64,000 nucleotides of DNA from Rippkaea orientalis PCC 8801. Its GTDB lineage: Bacteria; Cyanobacteriota; Cyanobacteriia; Cyanobacteriales; Microcystaceae. Both the position numbers and the translations under genes were made by a program. This document shows positions 42,906 to 51,531 of this stretch, piece by piece (position 1 is the stretch's first letter; each line of letters begins with the position of its first letter). The stretch covers positions 3,504,097-3,568,096 of the forward strand of contig NC_011726.1 in assembly GCF_000021805.1 (NCBI RefSeq), written 5' to 3'. The notes beneath the pieces were generated by a model. That model was not told the origin of the DNA, ran no database searches, and was given only the letters and a program-made list of their open reading frames with translations.

Positions 42906-43151
42906 TTATAGATTCTTGGAGATGTCTATTTGACTCAGGGGAATAGTTTGATTGGTAAAGGCTTGTTTGAGTCCCTCTGTAATTCCTTCAATAGCTACTT
43001 CATCGGGAGTCTCATCGTTGTATAGTTCGTTTTCAGCTTGGGGACTCATCACAATCACGACTTGATAAGTGCCTTCTGCAATGTTATCAGGTAAGACAAC
43101 ATTTAAAATATGATCTCGGCTGATTTTTACTTGGGTTTGAATGATGTGCAT
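42906..43151 (-). CDS. Small antitoxin-like protein with an IS-derived C-terminus
   Basis: The 81-residue protein MHIIQTQVKISRDHILNVVLPDNIAEGTYQVVIVM... resembles the small beta-strand proteins that accompany toxins in cyanobacteria (a start with two strands, LPDNIxxGxYxVVIV). The tail, about EGLKQAFTNQTIPLSQI, is also typical. The final residues and the stop codon (DISKNL-stop) are encoded by the right end of the outer insertion sequence, so the original C-terminus was cut off. No toxin gene is left beside it. The identification as an antitoxin is tentative. Confidence 0.55.
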   Translation of the reverse strand: MHIIQTQVKISRDHILNVVLPDNIAEGTYQVVIVMSPQAENELYNDETPDEVAIEGITEGLKQAFTNQTIPLSQIDISKNL

Positions 43152-43185
43152 GGTTTTATCTTTTTATATAGAACTCAGATTAATT

Positions 43186-43226
43186 AAAAAGAGACTAACA
43201 AAAGGATAAGTCTTGTCAGTCTCTTT
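43186..43226 (-). terminator. Intrinsic terminator of the psaF-psaJ operon
   Basis: On the minus strand AAAGAGACT-G-ACAA pairs with TTGT-T-AGTCTCTTT (one mismatch, 11-base loop), followed by TT and an AT-rich tract. It begins 39 bases downstream of psaJ. Confidence 0.85.
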
Positions 43227-43264
43227 GATCAATGCTTTAAGCCATTGAATGATTAAGTCCGTTT

Positions 43265-43393
43265 CTATCCCAGAGGATGGAATAAAAGATCAGGATAGAA
43301 GCGATTAAATTCAATCAAAAGGCCTGCGGTAAAGGTCAACAAGGCCATGATTAAAACAGGTGCAGTCGAAAGAAACTTTGTCAAACCTTCCAT
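43265..43393 (-). CDS. psaJ: Photosystem I subunit IX (PsaJ)
   Basis: The 42-residue single-helix membrane protein (start [16 protein letters not shown], then [24 protein letters not shown]) is the full length of PsaJ. It is a peripheral subunit of photosystem I that holds a few chlorophylls and contacts PsaF in the thylakoid membrane. It lies 100 bases downstream of psaF on the same strand, the standard psaFJ arrangement, and before a strong terminator. Confidence 0.97.
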   Translation of the reverse strand: MEGLTKFLSTAPVLIMALLTFTAGLLIEFNRFYPDLLFHPLG

Positions 43394-43493
43394 GAATAGT
43401 TCTCCCAAACAATGAGTTATGGATCGAAAAAGTGCGATGAATTGTTAACAGTTATCAGTGATGAATAATCAATCTGTTTAACTGTTGATTAAT

Positions 43494-43991
43494 TTAGCGA
43501 GGGGAAGTAGGAATTTCGCTGTCTTTAGCGGTTAATTTCCCTGAGGTAAACTCACCAAAAGCAGCCAAGGGCCAAGCAAAACCGGTTAACATTTTGCTGA
43601 ACGCTAAAGGTACATCAATGATGATTTCCTTCATTTCAGCATCTTTGTCATCGCGAATCGCAATTAAATAAGCCCGACCAACCCAACCGATCCAGCCAGC
43701 AATGTAGAGGAACAGAATACCAGGAATGGTAAAGTCTCCTACATGGGACAAGCGACCATCAGCAATCAGACGGGGATAGCCTTCGGGTCCACAGAGAGCT
43801 TCTGCGTAGCGTTCGGCACGTTTTTGTCCAGATTGGGGATCATCGGTGGTATTGAGGAAGCTTTTGGCTTTTGCCTGAAAAGCAGCCGACTCACTACAGG
43901 GAGTCAGGTGAGCAAAGGCATCGGCTGACGCAGAAGGCGCAAAATTGAACCACAGGGTTACAATCAGAATTAAAGGCAGCAATCGTTTCAT
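43494..43991 (-). CDS. psaF: Photosystem I subunit III (PsaF)
   Basis: The 165-residue protein has a signal peptide ([23 protein letters not shown]), a lumenal domain with paired Cys ([11 protein letters not shown] and [24 protein letters not shown]) and a membrane helix after [23 protein letters not shown]. PsaF sits on the lumenal side of photosystem I and contacts PsaJ; in plants and algae it docks plastocyanin or cytochrome c6. An HLR1-like element upstream (44028-44046) would fit light-dependent control by RpaB. The divergent neighbour is tsaD. Confidence 0.97.
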   Translation of the reverse strand: MKRLLPLILIVTLWFNFAPSASADAFAHLTPCSESAAFQAKAKSFLNTTDDPQSGQKRAERYAEALCGPEGYPRLIADGRLSHVGDFTIPGILFLYIAGWIGWVGRAYLIAIRDDKDAEMKEIIIDVPLAFSKMLTGFAWPLAAFGEFTSGKLTAKDSEIPTSPR

Positions 43992-44027
43992 AAGAAATGT
44001 TTCCTTTTGTTACAAAAGACTAAGTTT

Positions 44028-44046
44028 TTTGTACACAAGATGTAAA
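44028..44046 (-). promoter_or_regulatory. HLR1-like direct repeat upstream of psaF
   Basis: On the minus strand TTTACATC and TGTACAAA, two near copies of the HLR1 half-site (G/T)TTACA(A/T)(A/T), are separated by 3 bases instead of the usual 2. HLR1 is bound by RpaB in high-light control of photosystem I genes. The match is imperfect, so this is a suggestion only. Confidence 0.3.
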
Positions 44047-44141
44047 GGATCAGTGGTACATCGAAGACATCTTACTCTGATAGGTTAGTCGAGTAAAGTT
44101 AAAAGAACAAAAAGTAGTCTTTCGTTTCAAATTAGCAGACA

Positions 44142-45188
44142 ATGGCAACAGTATTGGCAATTGAAACAAGTTGTGACGAAACCGCCGTCGCAATTGTAAA
44201 TAATCGTAACGTTTGTAGTAGTGTAGTGGCTTCCCAAATCGCCCTCCATAAGACCTATGGCGGTGTGGTTCCTGAGATGGCTTCCCGTGAACATTTAATC
44301 ACCATTAATGCTTGTTTGGAAGAAGCCTTAGCTCAATCTAATCTCAGTTGGTCGGATATTGATGGGGTTGCCGCTACCATGGCCCCTGGTTTAGTAGGTG
44401 CTTTAATGGTGGGGGCAACCACCGCTAAAACCCTGGCCATTGTTCATCAAAAGCCCTTTGTTGGGGTGCATCACCTCGAAGGTCATATCTATGCCACTTA
44501 TTTGAGCGATCCTACCTGGGAACCCCCGTTTTTATGTCTTTTGGTGTCAGGGGGTCATACTAGCCTAATTTGGGTCAAAGATTGCGGGTTCTATGAACAA
44601 TTGGGGGCTACTCGTGATGATGCGGCCGGGGAGGCCTTCGATAAGGTAGCACGGTTACTCAATTTGGGCTATCCAGGGGGACCAGTGATCGATCGCTTGG
44701 CTAAAACAGGCAACCCGCAAGCCTTTGCTTTACCAGAGGGACGAGTTTCTTTACCCGAAGGGGGTTATCATCCCTATGATTCCAGTTTTAGTGGCTTAAA
44801 AACCGCCGTATTACGGTTAGTTCAAACCCTAGAAAAAGACGATAAAAATAGTTTGCCTGTGGCAGATTTGGCGGCCAGTTTTCAATCAACTGTAGCGCGA
44901 TCACTGACTAAAAAAAGTATCGCTTGTGCTTTGGATTATGGCATTAATTCTATTGCTGTTGGTGGTGGAGTTGCCGCCAATAGTGAACTGAGAAAACAAT
45001 TACAAGAAGCGGGAATTAACCACAATATCAAAGTGCATTTTCCCCCTTTAAAATGGTGTACTGATAATGCAGCAATGATCGGTTGTGCTGCTGCGGATCA
45101 TCTCAATAGAGGTCATACTTCTTCTTTGAGTTTGAATGTTAATTCTCGATTATCTATTACCGATGTGATGCAGCTTTATGAATTTTAA
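44142..45188 (+). CDS. tsaD: tRNA N6-adenosine threonylcarbamoyltransferase
   Basis: The 348-residue protein (Kae1/Qri7/TsaD family, formerly Gcp) transfers threonylcarbamoyl to A37 of ANN-decoding tRNAs. The start MATVLAIETSCDETAVAI, the metal site VGVHHLEGHIYATYL, SGGHTSLIWV, GEAFDKVARLL, SFSGLKTAVLRL and VGGGVAANSELR all match. It is divergent from psaF; the tsaD-psaFJ neighbourhood is common in cyanobacteria. A terminator candidate follows at 45274. Confidence 0.96.
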   Translation: MATVLAIETSCDETAVAIVNNRNVCSSVVASQIALHKTYGGVVPEMASREHLITINACLEEALAQSNLSWSDIDGVAATMAPGLVGALMVGATTAKTLAIVHQKPFVGVHHLEGHIYATYLSDPTWEPPFLCLLVSGGHTSLIWVKDCGFYEQLGATRDDAAGEAFDKVARLLNLGYPGGPVIDRLAKTGNPQAFALPEGRVSLPEGGYHPYDSSFSGLKTAVLRLVQTLEKDDKNSLPVADLAASFQSTVARSLTKKSIACALDYGINSIAVGGGVAANSELRKQLQEAGINHNIKVHFPPLKWCTDNAAMIGCAAADHLNRGHTSSLSLNVNSRLSITDVMQLYEF

Positions 45189-45536
45189 TGATAGTTAATC
45201 AGTCATCTAGAAGGAATTTTATGTTAGGATAAATACTGAGAATAACGGGCTAAATTCACCAATAAAAGTTCTAAGGTTTACATTGTTAACCTGTTTTTTA
45301 TTGATAACTATTGACTTAGTGATCAAAATACCGTTTTTGACTCAAGACAAAGATTAAGTCACACAACTTCAACTTGAGCAAAATTTCTATACACTTTTAA
45401 TTGTATTTGTCAACCTTTTTCGTGCTAAGAATTATGTTGATTTCCAGAGATATGTAAAAAGAAAGACTATCAGAAGACCAGGGTATGATGCAATAAATAA
45501 ATAGGTAACTATAGACATTCGGAGTAATTGAGTCCT
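45189..45536. other. Intergenic region between tsaD and the EgtD-like gene
   Basis: The 348 bases contain the terminator candidate at 45274-45299 and a TATGAT box near 45484 that could be a -10 element for the next gene. No gene or other structure is seen. Confidence 0.5.
45274..45299 (+). terminator. Intrinsic terminator after tsaD
   Basis: AGGTT pairs with AACCT around a 9-base loop and is followed by G and six Ts. It is 86 bases downstream of the tsaD stop. The stem is short, so confidence is moderate. Confidence 0.6.
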
Positions 45537-46571
45537 ATGACAGTACTTCCTGACCAAAAGAGTCCTCAATCTGATTTTTTGAGTGAGCTTAAAAATCGTT
45601 TACACCTAGAAAATTTGCTACAATCGACCTTAATAACCAAAACCGATGAAGGTCAAGAAATCATTCAAGGATTATCTAACCCGCAAAAATCTATTCCTTC
45701 CCGTTATTTTTATGATGATCGGGGATCTATTTTATTTGAACAAATTTGTGACTTACCTGAATATTATCCTACCCGCACAGAAGCATCTATTTTACAACAG
45801 TATGCCTTAGAAATTGCTGAATCTATTGGTTCTTGTGAATTAGTTGAATTAGGAAGTGGAAGTTCCACTAAAACTCGTATTTTATTTGATGCTTATCACC
45901 AATTAGGATGTCCCTTACGTTATGTTCCGGTAGACGTGAGTGGTGCAATTTTAGAAACCAGTGCTCAACAGTTATTAACAGATTATCCTAACCTAGAAGT
46001 TTCTGGATTAGTCAGTACCTATGACTTAGCCTTAAAACAGTTAAAAACTCGATGCTCTATGCCTCGCACCATTGCCTTTTTAGGGAGTACCTTGGGCAAT
46101 TTTAGTCCTGAACAATGCGATCACTTTCTCTCTCAAGTCACCTCAGCATTAACAGCAGGGGATTATTTTTTATTGGGAATTGATTTGCAAAAGCCGATTA
46201 ATATTATTGAAGCTGCTTATAACGATTCACAAGGAGTAACAGCCGCCTTCAATTTAAACAGTCTTAACCATCTTAATTGGCGTTTTGAAGGCAATTTCTC
46301 GCTGAATTTGTTTGAACACCGCGCTATTTATAATCATCACTTAAACCGCATTGAAATGTATTTAGTTTGTTTGCGATCGCATCAAGTCCGACTCGAAAAA
46401 TTAGATTTAACTGTTGAATTGACCGCAGGAGAAGCAATTCTCACAGAAATTTCCTGTAAATTCAACTTAACCGAGATTAAACATAAATTAGCCCAACAAG
46501 GCTTAAAATTTGTGAAAGCCTGGACAGATGATCAACAATGGTTTGGACTATGTTTAGGTCAAATGCAGTAG
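45537..46571 (+). CDS. egtD: Histidine N-alpha-methyltransferase-like protein (EgtD family)
   Basis: The 344-residue protein belongs to the EgtD/DUF2260 SAM-methyltransferase family, which converts histidine to hercynine in ergothioneine synthesis. Characteristic parts are SRYFYDDRGSILFEQICDLPEYYPTRTEASIL, the SAM site LVELGSGSSTKTRILFDAY, YVPVDVSGAIL and FLGSTLGNFSPEQCDHFLSQV. ATG 45537 is preferred to an upstream TTG at 45528. An egtB partner is not next to it, so the pathway assignment depends on the rest of the genome. Ergothioneine is an antioxidant thiol. Confidence 0.85.
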   Translation: MTVLPDQKSPQSDFLSELKNRLHLENLLQSTLITKTDEGQEIIQGLSNPQKSIPSRYFYDDRGSILFEQICDLPEYYPTRTEASILQQYALEIAESIGSCELVELGSGSSTKTRILFDAYHQLGCPLRYVPVDVSGAILETSAQQLLTDYPNLEVSGLVSTYDLALKQLKTRCSMPRTIAFLGSTLGNFSPEQCDHFLSQVTSALTAGDYFLLGIDLQKPINIIEAAYNDSQGVTAAFNLNSLNHLNWRFEGNFSLNLFEHRAIYNHHLNRIEMYLVCLRSHQVRLEKLDLTVELTAGEAILTEISCKFNLTEIKHKLAQQGLKFVKAWTDDQQWFGLCLGQMQ

Positions 46572-46658
46572 TTTGAAAATCAGCGTGTGAGGGATAGGGA
46601 GTCAGGTTAACCTAGAAACGCCATTTTTTAGAGAAATTAAGTAAGAACGAAGAAAATT

Positions 46659-46910
46659 TTAACTAGCCTGACGTTGTTTCTCTTTCACAGTTGGAGATAA
46701 CGAGGGAGGTTCTGAGTAAAAGTCCTTCTCTCTAATTGGACCGATCGCTTCTTTATTCTGGTTAATACAATCGGGGTTTTTCGCGTACTGACAGACCCTT
46801 GCCCAAAGACGAGCACGAGTTCCCACCGGACCACATGAAAACAAGACTTTATCCTCTCCTTCAATTTTGACACCACATACCGGACAAACTTCTACGTTGC
46901 AATTGGACAT
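46659..46910 (-). CDS. Small cysteine-rich protein, possible zinc ribbon
   Basis: The 83-residue protein begins MSNCNVEVCPVCGVKIEGEDKVLFSCGP and has two more Cys in VCQYAKNPDCINQ. CPVCG with distant Cys is a plausible zinc-binding pattern, although the second pair is not CxxC. The rest is polar and Pro/Ser/Lys-rich. ATG 46910 starts the conserved part; a TTG at 46916 adds two residues. Function unknown. The reading frame shifted by one in the same region is a shadow. Confidence 0.7.
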   Translation of the reverse strand: MSNCNVEVCPVCGVKIEGEDKVLFSCGPVGTRARLWARVCQYAKNPDCINQNKEAIGPIREKDFYSEPPSLSPTVKEKQRQAS

Positions 46911-47244
46911 GGACAATTTATTACTAAATGTTTAAAGAACTTGACACAAGATAACCTAATCGGGTAGAGAAAACAGTTTCGTTTGTTACACTTCTTCAAT
47001 TGATCCGTGACAGCGAGGTAAAACCGAAACCATAGACTAAAGTTAAGGGTTAGGGATTCAAGACGATTCACTTTAATTTTTACAAGTGATAATCATCATC
47101 ATAGAATTTAATCAAATCTAAATTGAAAAATCATTGTATTTAATCTATGATGGAAAAAGTCATTGAACTCCAGCGCGATTGAGACATTGACGGTCAAAAT
47201 CCTAGTTCAGCCAATGTTCTGACAGTGCTAAGAGGAAATTTCCC
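46911..47244. other. Intergenic region between the cysteine-rich gene and the LysR gene
   Basis: Divergent promoters must lie in these 334 AT-rich bases. LysR regulators usually bind T-N11-A motifs near their own promoter; such motifs are too common in this DNA to single out one. No gene seen. Confidence 0.5.
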
Positions 47245-48174
47245 TTGATTCAAGCCACCTTACACCAATTAAAAGTTTTTGAAGCAACGGCTCGCCATGG
47301 TAGTTTTACCCGTGCTGCGGAAGAATTATTCATCACCCAGCCTACGGTGTCGAGTCAAATCAAACAACTGACTAAAGCCATTGGACTCCCCTTATTTGAA
47401 CAAATCGGCAAACGGCTTTATCTGACAGAAGCAGGAAAGGAACTCCTAAAAACCTGTCAGCAGATCTTTGAGAAATTAGATCATTTTGAAATGAAAGTCG
47501 CTGATTTAAAAGGAACCAAACAAGGACAATTACGGTTAGGGGTAATTACCACCGCTAAATATTTCATTCCTCGAATTTTAGGCTCCTTTTGTCAACAATA
47601 CCCAGGAATTGATGTTTCCTTGAATGTCACCAACCATCAACAGATGCAGCGACGGATGATGGAAAACCAAGATGATCTCTATATCTTGAGTAATCCCCCC
47701 GAAGGAATGGATTTAGCGACTCAACCTTTTTTAGATAATCCCTTAGTGGTTATTGCCCCAAAAAACCATCCCTTAGCCGAAAAACGCAATATTCCCATTA
47801 GTAGTCTCGATGGGGAGCCTTTTATTATGCGCGAATACGGTTCAGGAACCCGACAAGCGGTACAACACCTATTAGCTAAACACAAAGTGTTTGTACAAGT
47901 AAGGCTAGAATTGGGGAGTAATGAAGCGATTAAACAAGCGATCGCCGGAGGCTTAGGCATTTCGGTGCTGTCACAACATACCCTGATTTCTGAAGGAAAA
48001 GAAAGTGACTTGACGGTGCTCGATGTGCAACATTTTCCCATTAAACGTCGCTGGTATGTGGCGTATTTAGGGGGTAAACAACTTTCGGTTATCGCTCAAG
48101 CTTTTTTGGATTATCTACTCGAAGAAAGTCCTAACTATTCTATCCCCTGTCACCCTCTGATTCCCATTGCCTAA
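47245..48174 (+). CDS. LysR-family transcription regulator, RbcR/CmpR-like
   Basis: The 309-residue regulator has an N-terminal winged helix-turn-helix (LKVFEATARHGSFTRAAEELFITQPTVSSQIKQLTKAIGLPLFEQ) and a LysR substrate-binding domain (GQLRLGVITTAKYFIPRILGSFCQQYPGI onward). The wording is close to the CbbR/RbcR/CmpR group that controls carbon fixation and bicarbonate uptake genes in cyanobacteria, sensing metabolites such as 2-phosphoglycolate or RuBP. The frame starts at TTG 47245 behind AGAGGAAA; the first conserved residues immediately follow. Its targets here are not visible; the next gene downstream in the same direction is the CHAT-FHA gene. Confidence 0.88.
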   Translation: MIQATLHQLKVFEATARHGSFTRAAEELFITQPTVSSQIKQLTKAIGLPLFEQIGKRLYLTEAGKELLKTCQQIFEKLDHFEMKVADLKGTKQGQLRLGVITTAKYFIPRILGSFCQQYPGIDVSLNVTNHQQMQRRMMENQDDLYILSNPPEGMDLATQPFLDNPLVVIAPKNHPLAEKRNIPISSLDGEPFIMREYGSGTRQAVQHLLAKHKVFVQVRLELGSNEAIKQAIAGGLGISVLSQHTLISEGKESDLTVLDVQHFPIKRRWYVAYLGGKQLSVIAQAFLDYLLEESPNYSIPCHPLIPIA

Positions 48175-48231
48175 AACCTTCACTAATTTTGAGGTACAAT
48201 GCTTGGATATTTTCAGTAATTGGACTTGGGA

Positions 48232-49920
48232 ATGTCTATTGGTGCCACACCCTGTCTAACTTTAGCGATCGCTCCCCTAACCACTGGGGAATCCGATAGT
48301 TTTGCCACCTGGGTTACTCATTCCCCCTTACCTGGAGGCTACGTTCACCATGATTCCCGTTGGTCTGAAACCCTGACCCGAAAATGGCTGAACTGGCAAG
48401 AAATGTTCTCCCTGCAACGAGAACCCCACTTACCTGTTCCCTATAGCCAGCCTATCAATAATTTACCGCCCCTCAGTTTTGAATTTTCCAATTCCAGCGA
48501 AAATTATGGGGGACGCTTAATGCAGGAATTGGGTATTAGTTTGTGGCAATGGCTCTTTACTGGTCCGATTAATCAAAGTTTTGCCCAAAGTCGAGGCATT
48601 GCCCTAGGAAAACATCGACCTTTACGGTTACGCTTAGAAATTCGAGATCCCGATTTAATTCCCTTACCGTGGGAAATTATGCAACCTGAAGCGGGAAATC
48701 CAGCGATCTCCCTGAATCCACAAATTTTATTTAGTCGAACCACCAGTAACGTCGATCCCTTAGTGACCCAACAGTCAAGGGATACCCTGACGATTTTGTT
48801 AGTCTTAGGAGAAAAAGTACAGTCCTCCCCAGGAAGCCTGAAAAAAATTGCTTCCCCCAAAGATTATCAAGGATATCCTTTCAATGGTTCCCCTGGTTGG
48901 GCGAATCAGGAACTCAACCTCGACGCAGAAGCCGCTAATTTAGCCCAATTAATCGAACAAAGCTCCCTAATTCCTCGACATATCAGCCCCGGTTGGGGAG
49001 CGGCTCCTGTTACAGTACATCCGTTGGTACAACCCTCGCCAGAGCAACTCACCGAAGTCCTCGATAGTGGCCTTTATAACGTCGTTTTTTACGCAGGCCA
49101 TGGGATGCCTGCTCCCGATGGAGGATTACTCTTTTTGTGTCCTGATGGGGAGATTAATGGGACAGAATTAGCGCAAATTTTGGTGCGTAATCGCGTTACC
49201 TTGGCGGTCTTTAATGCCTGTTGGGGAGCTCAACCCGATCACCAAGGAACGGCCACCCTTGAACGGAGTAGTCTAGCAGAGGTGTTAATTCACCACGGAG
49301 TTCCGGCGGTGGTAGCGATGCGAGATTCCATTGCCGATCGCGAGGCCTTAAGTTTTATTCAATCCTTTACTAAGATTTTGGCGCAACGTAAACCTATCGA
49401 TGAGGCGTTAAGATTTGCCAGGCAGCAATTATTGACCCTTTATAAGTTTAATCAGCCGGCTTGGACGTTGCCTATCCTCTATATGCACCCAGAATTTGAG
49501 GGAGAATTGTTGCCAATTCTCGATCAAAGCATGACCGAAGGGGTGACAGAAATTCCCGTCAATGCCAGAACGACTCCGGTGGCTTATCTGCGTTCTCAAA
49601 ACTACCATCAACAAAATTGGCCGATCTATGGCGGATTAATGCGCGTTGGTCGTCGTCAAGAGAATGATATTGTCATTTATGAAAAATGGGTTAGTCAACG
49701 TCATGCCGAGATTATTTGTCGAGAATCTAACACGGATGGGGAAGGAAAAATCAGTTACTTTTTGCGAGATTTCTCCCGTTTTGGCACGTTTATTTTAGGT
49801 AAGCAGGGATGGCAAAAAGTCCACCAAGAGGAAGTCCCTCTAACATCAGGGACTCAGATTCGATTTGGCAGTTTGCAAGGCCAAATTTTAGAATTTTTCA
49901 TTGAAAATTCGACTAATTAG
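48232..49920 (+). CDS. CHAT-domain caspase-like protein fused to an FHA domain
   Basis: The 562-residue protein has an N-terminal region (1-130), a CHAT region (about 130-430) with caspase-like catalytic His290 in FYAGHG and Cys330 in FNACWGA, and a C-terminal FHA domain (about 460-555; LMRVGRRQENDIVI and WVSQRHAEI). CHAT proteins are cysteine proteases related to caspases and separase; FHA domains bind phosphothreonine peptides. The fusion suggests a protease recruited or controlled by threonine phosphorylation. I chose ATG 48232 (MSIGATPCLTLAIAPL). The LysR gene ends 57 bases upstream, but no obvious partner is adjacent. Role in signalling or cell death is inference. Confidence 0.88.
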   Translation: MSIGATPCLTLAIAPLTTGESDSFATWVTHSPLPGGYVHHDSRWSETLTRKWLNWQEMFSLQREPHLPVPYSQPINNLPPLSFEFSNSSENYGGRLMQELGISLWQWLFTGPINQSFAQSRGIALGKHRPLRLRLEIRDPDLIPLPWEIMQPEAGNPAISLNPQILFSRTTSNVDPLVTQQSRDTLTILLVLGEKVQSSPGSLKKIASPKDYQGYPFNGSPGWANQELNLDAEAANLAQLIEQSSLIPRHISPGWGAAPVTVHPLVQPSPEQLTEVLDSGLYNVVFYAGHGMPAPDGGLLFLCPDGEINGTELAQILVRNRVTLAVFNACWGAQPDHQGTATLERSSLAEVLIHHGVPAVVAMRDSIADREALSFIQSFTKILAQRKPIDEALRFARQQLLTLYKFNQPAWTLPILYMHPEFEGELLPILDQSMTEGVTEIPVNARTTPVAYLRSQNYHQQNWPIYGGLMRVGRRQENDIVIYEKWVSQRHAEIICRESNTDGEGKISYFLRDFSRFGTFILGKQGWQKVHQEEVPLTSGTQIRFGSLQGQILEFFIENSTN

Positions 49921-49983
49921 GGTCATTTGTCCTTTTCACCCTGTTTTCACCCCTTGACATCCCTAACCTCCCCCTTACTCAAT

Positions 49984-50478
49984 TTACTCAGGCAACCCCA
50001 AGAGTCGGGTCACTTTTTTTTGCAAGGTCGTATTCCCTTCGACTTCTATGGCAATCTCATTAAATCGTTGTACGGTAAATCCTTCAACTTGAACAATTTC
50101 CCGCATTTTCATTTTATAGGTTTCGGTAATTTCCTGAATTTGGGGTGAGACTTTTTCAAATTTCTTCATATCTTCGGCTGAGATATTACTACTTCCCTGT
50201 CCATTAGCATTACTCTGTTGTTTGCTAATTTCTTGAAATTTTTCTTCCGTGAGTCCTTCTTCTTGTAAAACGTCTAACCGTTCGATTTGGGTAGCTTTAG
50301 CTAATTTGGCTTGTTCTAGAATAATTTTAGCGAATTTTCCCAATTCTTCGTCAGTAATATTCTTGGTTTGAGCTTGAGCGATGAAAGAGGGAGTTTGGCT
50401 AAAGGCGGGAAGGGCGATCGCGCCTAACATTACGGGTAAAATCGTGGCAAATCCGCTAAAAACAAGTTTTTTAAACAT
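49984..50478 (-). CDS. DUF4168-family exported protein
   Basis: The 164-residue protein has a signal peptide (MFKKLVFSGFATILPVMLGAIALPAFSQ) and a helical mature part: NITDEELGKFAKIILEQAKLAK, RLDVLQEEGLTEEKFQEISK and QEITETYKMKMREIVQVEGFTVQRFNEIAIEVEGNTTLQKKVTRLLG. This is the DUF4168 pattern, found in exported cyanobacterial proteins of unknown function. The 3' end is close to the convergent CHAT-FHA gene (63 bases). Confidence 0.88.
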   Translation of the reverse strand: MFKKLVFSGFATILPVMLGAIALPAFSQTPSFIAQAQTKNITDEELGKFAKIILEQAKLAKATQIERLDVLQEEGLTEEKFQEISKQQSNANGQGSSNISAEDMKKFEKVSPQIQEITETYKMKMREIVQVEGFTVQRFNEIAIEVEGNTTLQKKVTRLLGLPE

Positions 50479-50589
50479 TCTTTGTTTCCTAAGTAATTCA
50501 ATATCTGGCTACAGTGTATCTAACAATTCCTCAAATTGGGTTTCAAGTTCTAAAGTTCATATATTCCTTGTTCATAGGGTAATTTGCCG

Positions 50590-51366
50590 TCAATCTCCTA
50601 AATAGGCTTCAAGAACGTCAGGATTATTTTGAATTTCTTCGGGAGTTCCATCAGCTAAATTGGTTCCTTCTGCTAATACCCAAATATGGCTACATAGCGA
50701 CATAATGACATCCATGTTATGTTCAATAATTAGAAAAGAAATCCCCTGTTGATTCCAATTAACAATGTGTTCACAGATTTGTCCAATTAGAGTGGGATTG
50801 ACTCCTGCTGCGGGTTCATCGAGTAAAATGAGTTTAGGACGAGTCATCAACGCGCGGGCAATTTCTAAGAGTTTCCGTTGACCTCCCGATAGAGCTCCAG
50901 CATAATCATAAGCTTTGGCTGCTAATCCAACAGATTCAAGAATATCTAGGGCTCTTGCTTGATTTTCTCGTTCTTCTTGTCGGATTTGTTTTTGTTTTAA
51001 CCAAACTTGCATAAAGTTTTCTCCCGTTTGTTTTTGGGTGGCTAATAACATATTTTCTAACACCGTCAGTCGAGAGAGGACTCGCGCAACTTGAAAGGTT
51101 CTCACGCATCCTTGTAAGGCGATTTCATGGGGGGATAACGGATGAATGGGTTGACCATCAAAAATGACTTCTCCCGCGTCAGGACGAATAAAATTAGAGA
51201 GTAGGTTAAAAAGGGTAGTTTTTCCGGCACCATTGGGGCCAATTAAACCTGTAATGCTGCCAGCTTTCACTTGAATATGAGCGTTCTTAACCGCTCGCAG
51301 ACCGCCAAAACTTTTGGATAACTCGTTAGCAGTGAGTAAAGGGGGGTTAGATGTTTGAATATTCAT
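50590..51366 (-). CDS. ABC transporter ATP-binding protein, LivG/NatA type (amino acid uptake)
   Basis: The 258-residue ATPase has Walker A GPNGAGKTTLFN, signature LSGGQRKLLEIARALM and Walker B LILLDEPAAGVNP, then FLIIEHNMDVIMSLC. The sequence GCVRTFQVARVLSRLTVLENMLLATQ is typical of LivG-type subunits of branched-chain or neutral amino acid importers (NatA in cyanobacteria). No permease or binding protein gene is adjacent, as usual for the scattered Nat genes. ATG 51366 fits the family length. Confidence 0.9.
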   Translation of the reverse strand: MNIQTSNPPLLTANELSKSFGGLRAVKNAHIQVKAGSITGLIGPNGAGKTTLFNLLSNFIRPDAGEVIFDGQPIHPLSPHEIALQGCVRTFQVARVLSRLTVLENMLLATQKQTGENFMQVWLKQKQIRQEERENQARALDILESVGLAAKAYDYAGALSGGQRKLLEIARALMTRPKLILLDEPAAGVNPTLIGQICEHIVNWNQQGISFLIIEHNMDVIMSLCSHIWVLAEGTNLADGTPEEIQNNPDVLEAYLGD

Positions 51367-51531
51367 AATGTGAGTCAGTGAAGTTGAGAACTCTCAATCT
51401 TGAAAAACCTGCCTATACAGGAGTTGGGAGTCAGAATAATTATTTTTGATGGTTTGCTTCATTATTCGTACAATACAATAGAGATTTGTGCAACCACAAA
51501 AAATCTCTGTATTTTTTTTCTGTCACCCTTT

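Larger units (their letters stand above)
40149..42927. mobile_element. IS5-family insertion sequence (outer), carrying a second insertion sequence
   Basis: The ends are AGACATCTCCA (40149-40159) and TGGAGATGTCT (42917-42927), an 11-base perfect inverted repeat, flanked by ATT on both sides (40146-40148 and 42928-42930). A 3-base ANT duplication fits the ISL2-like part of the IS5 family. The transposase gene is split by an inner element (40679-42295); without it the outer element would be about 1.15 kb. The right end has become the 3' end of the antitoxin-like gene at 42906. Confidence 0.75.
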
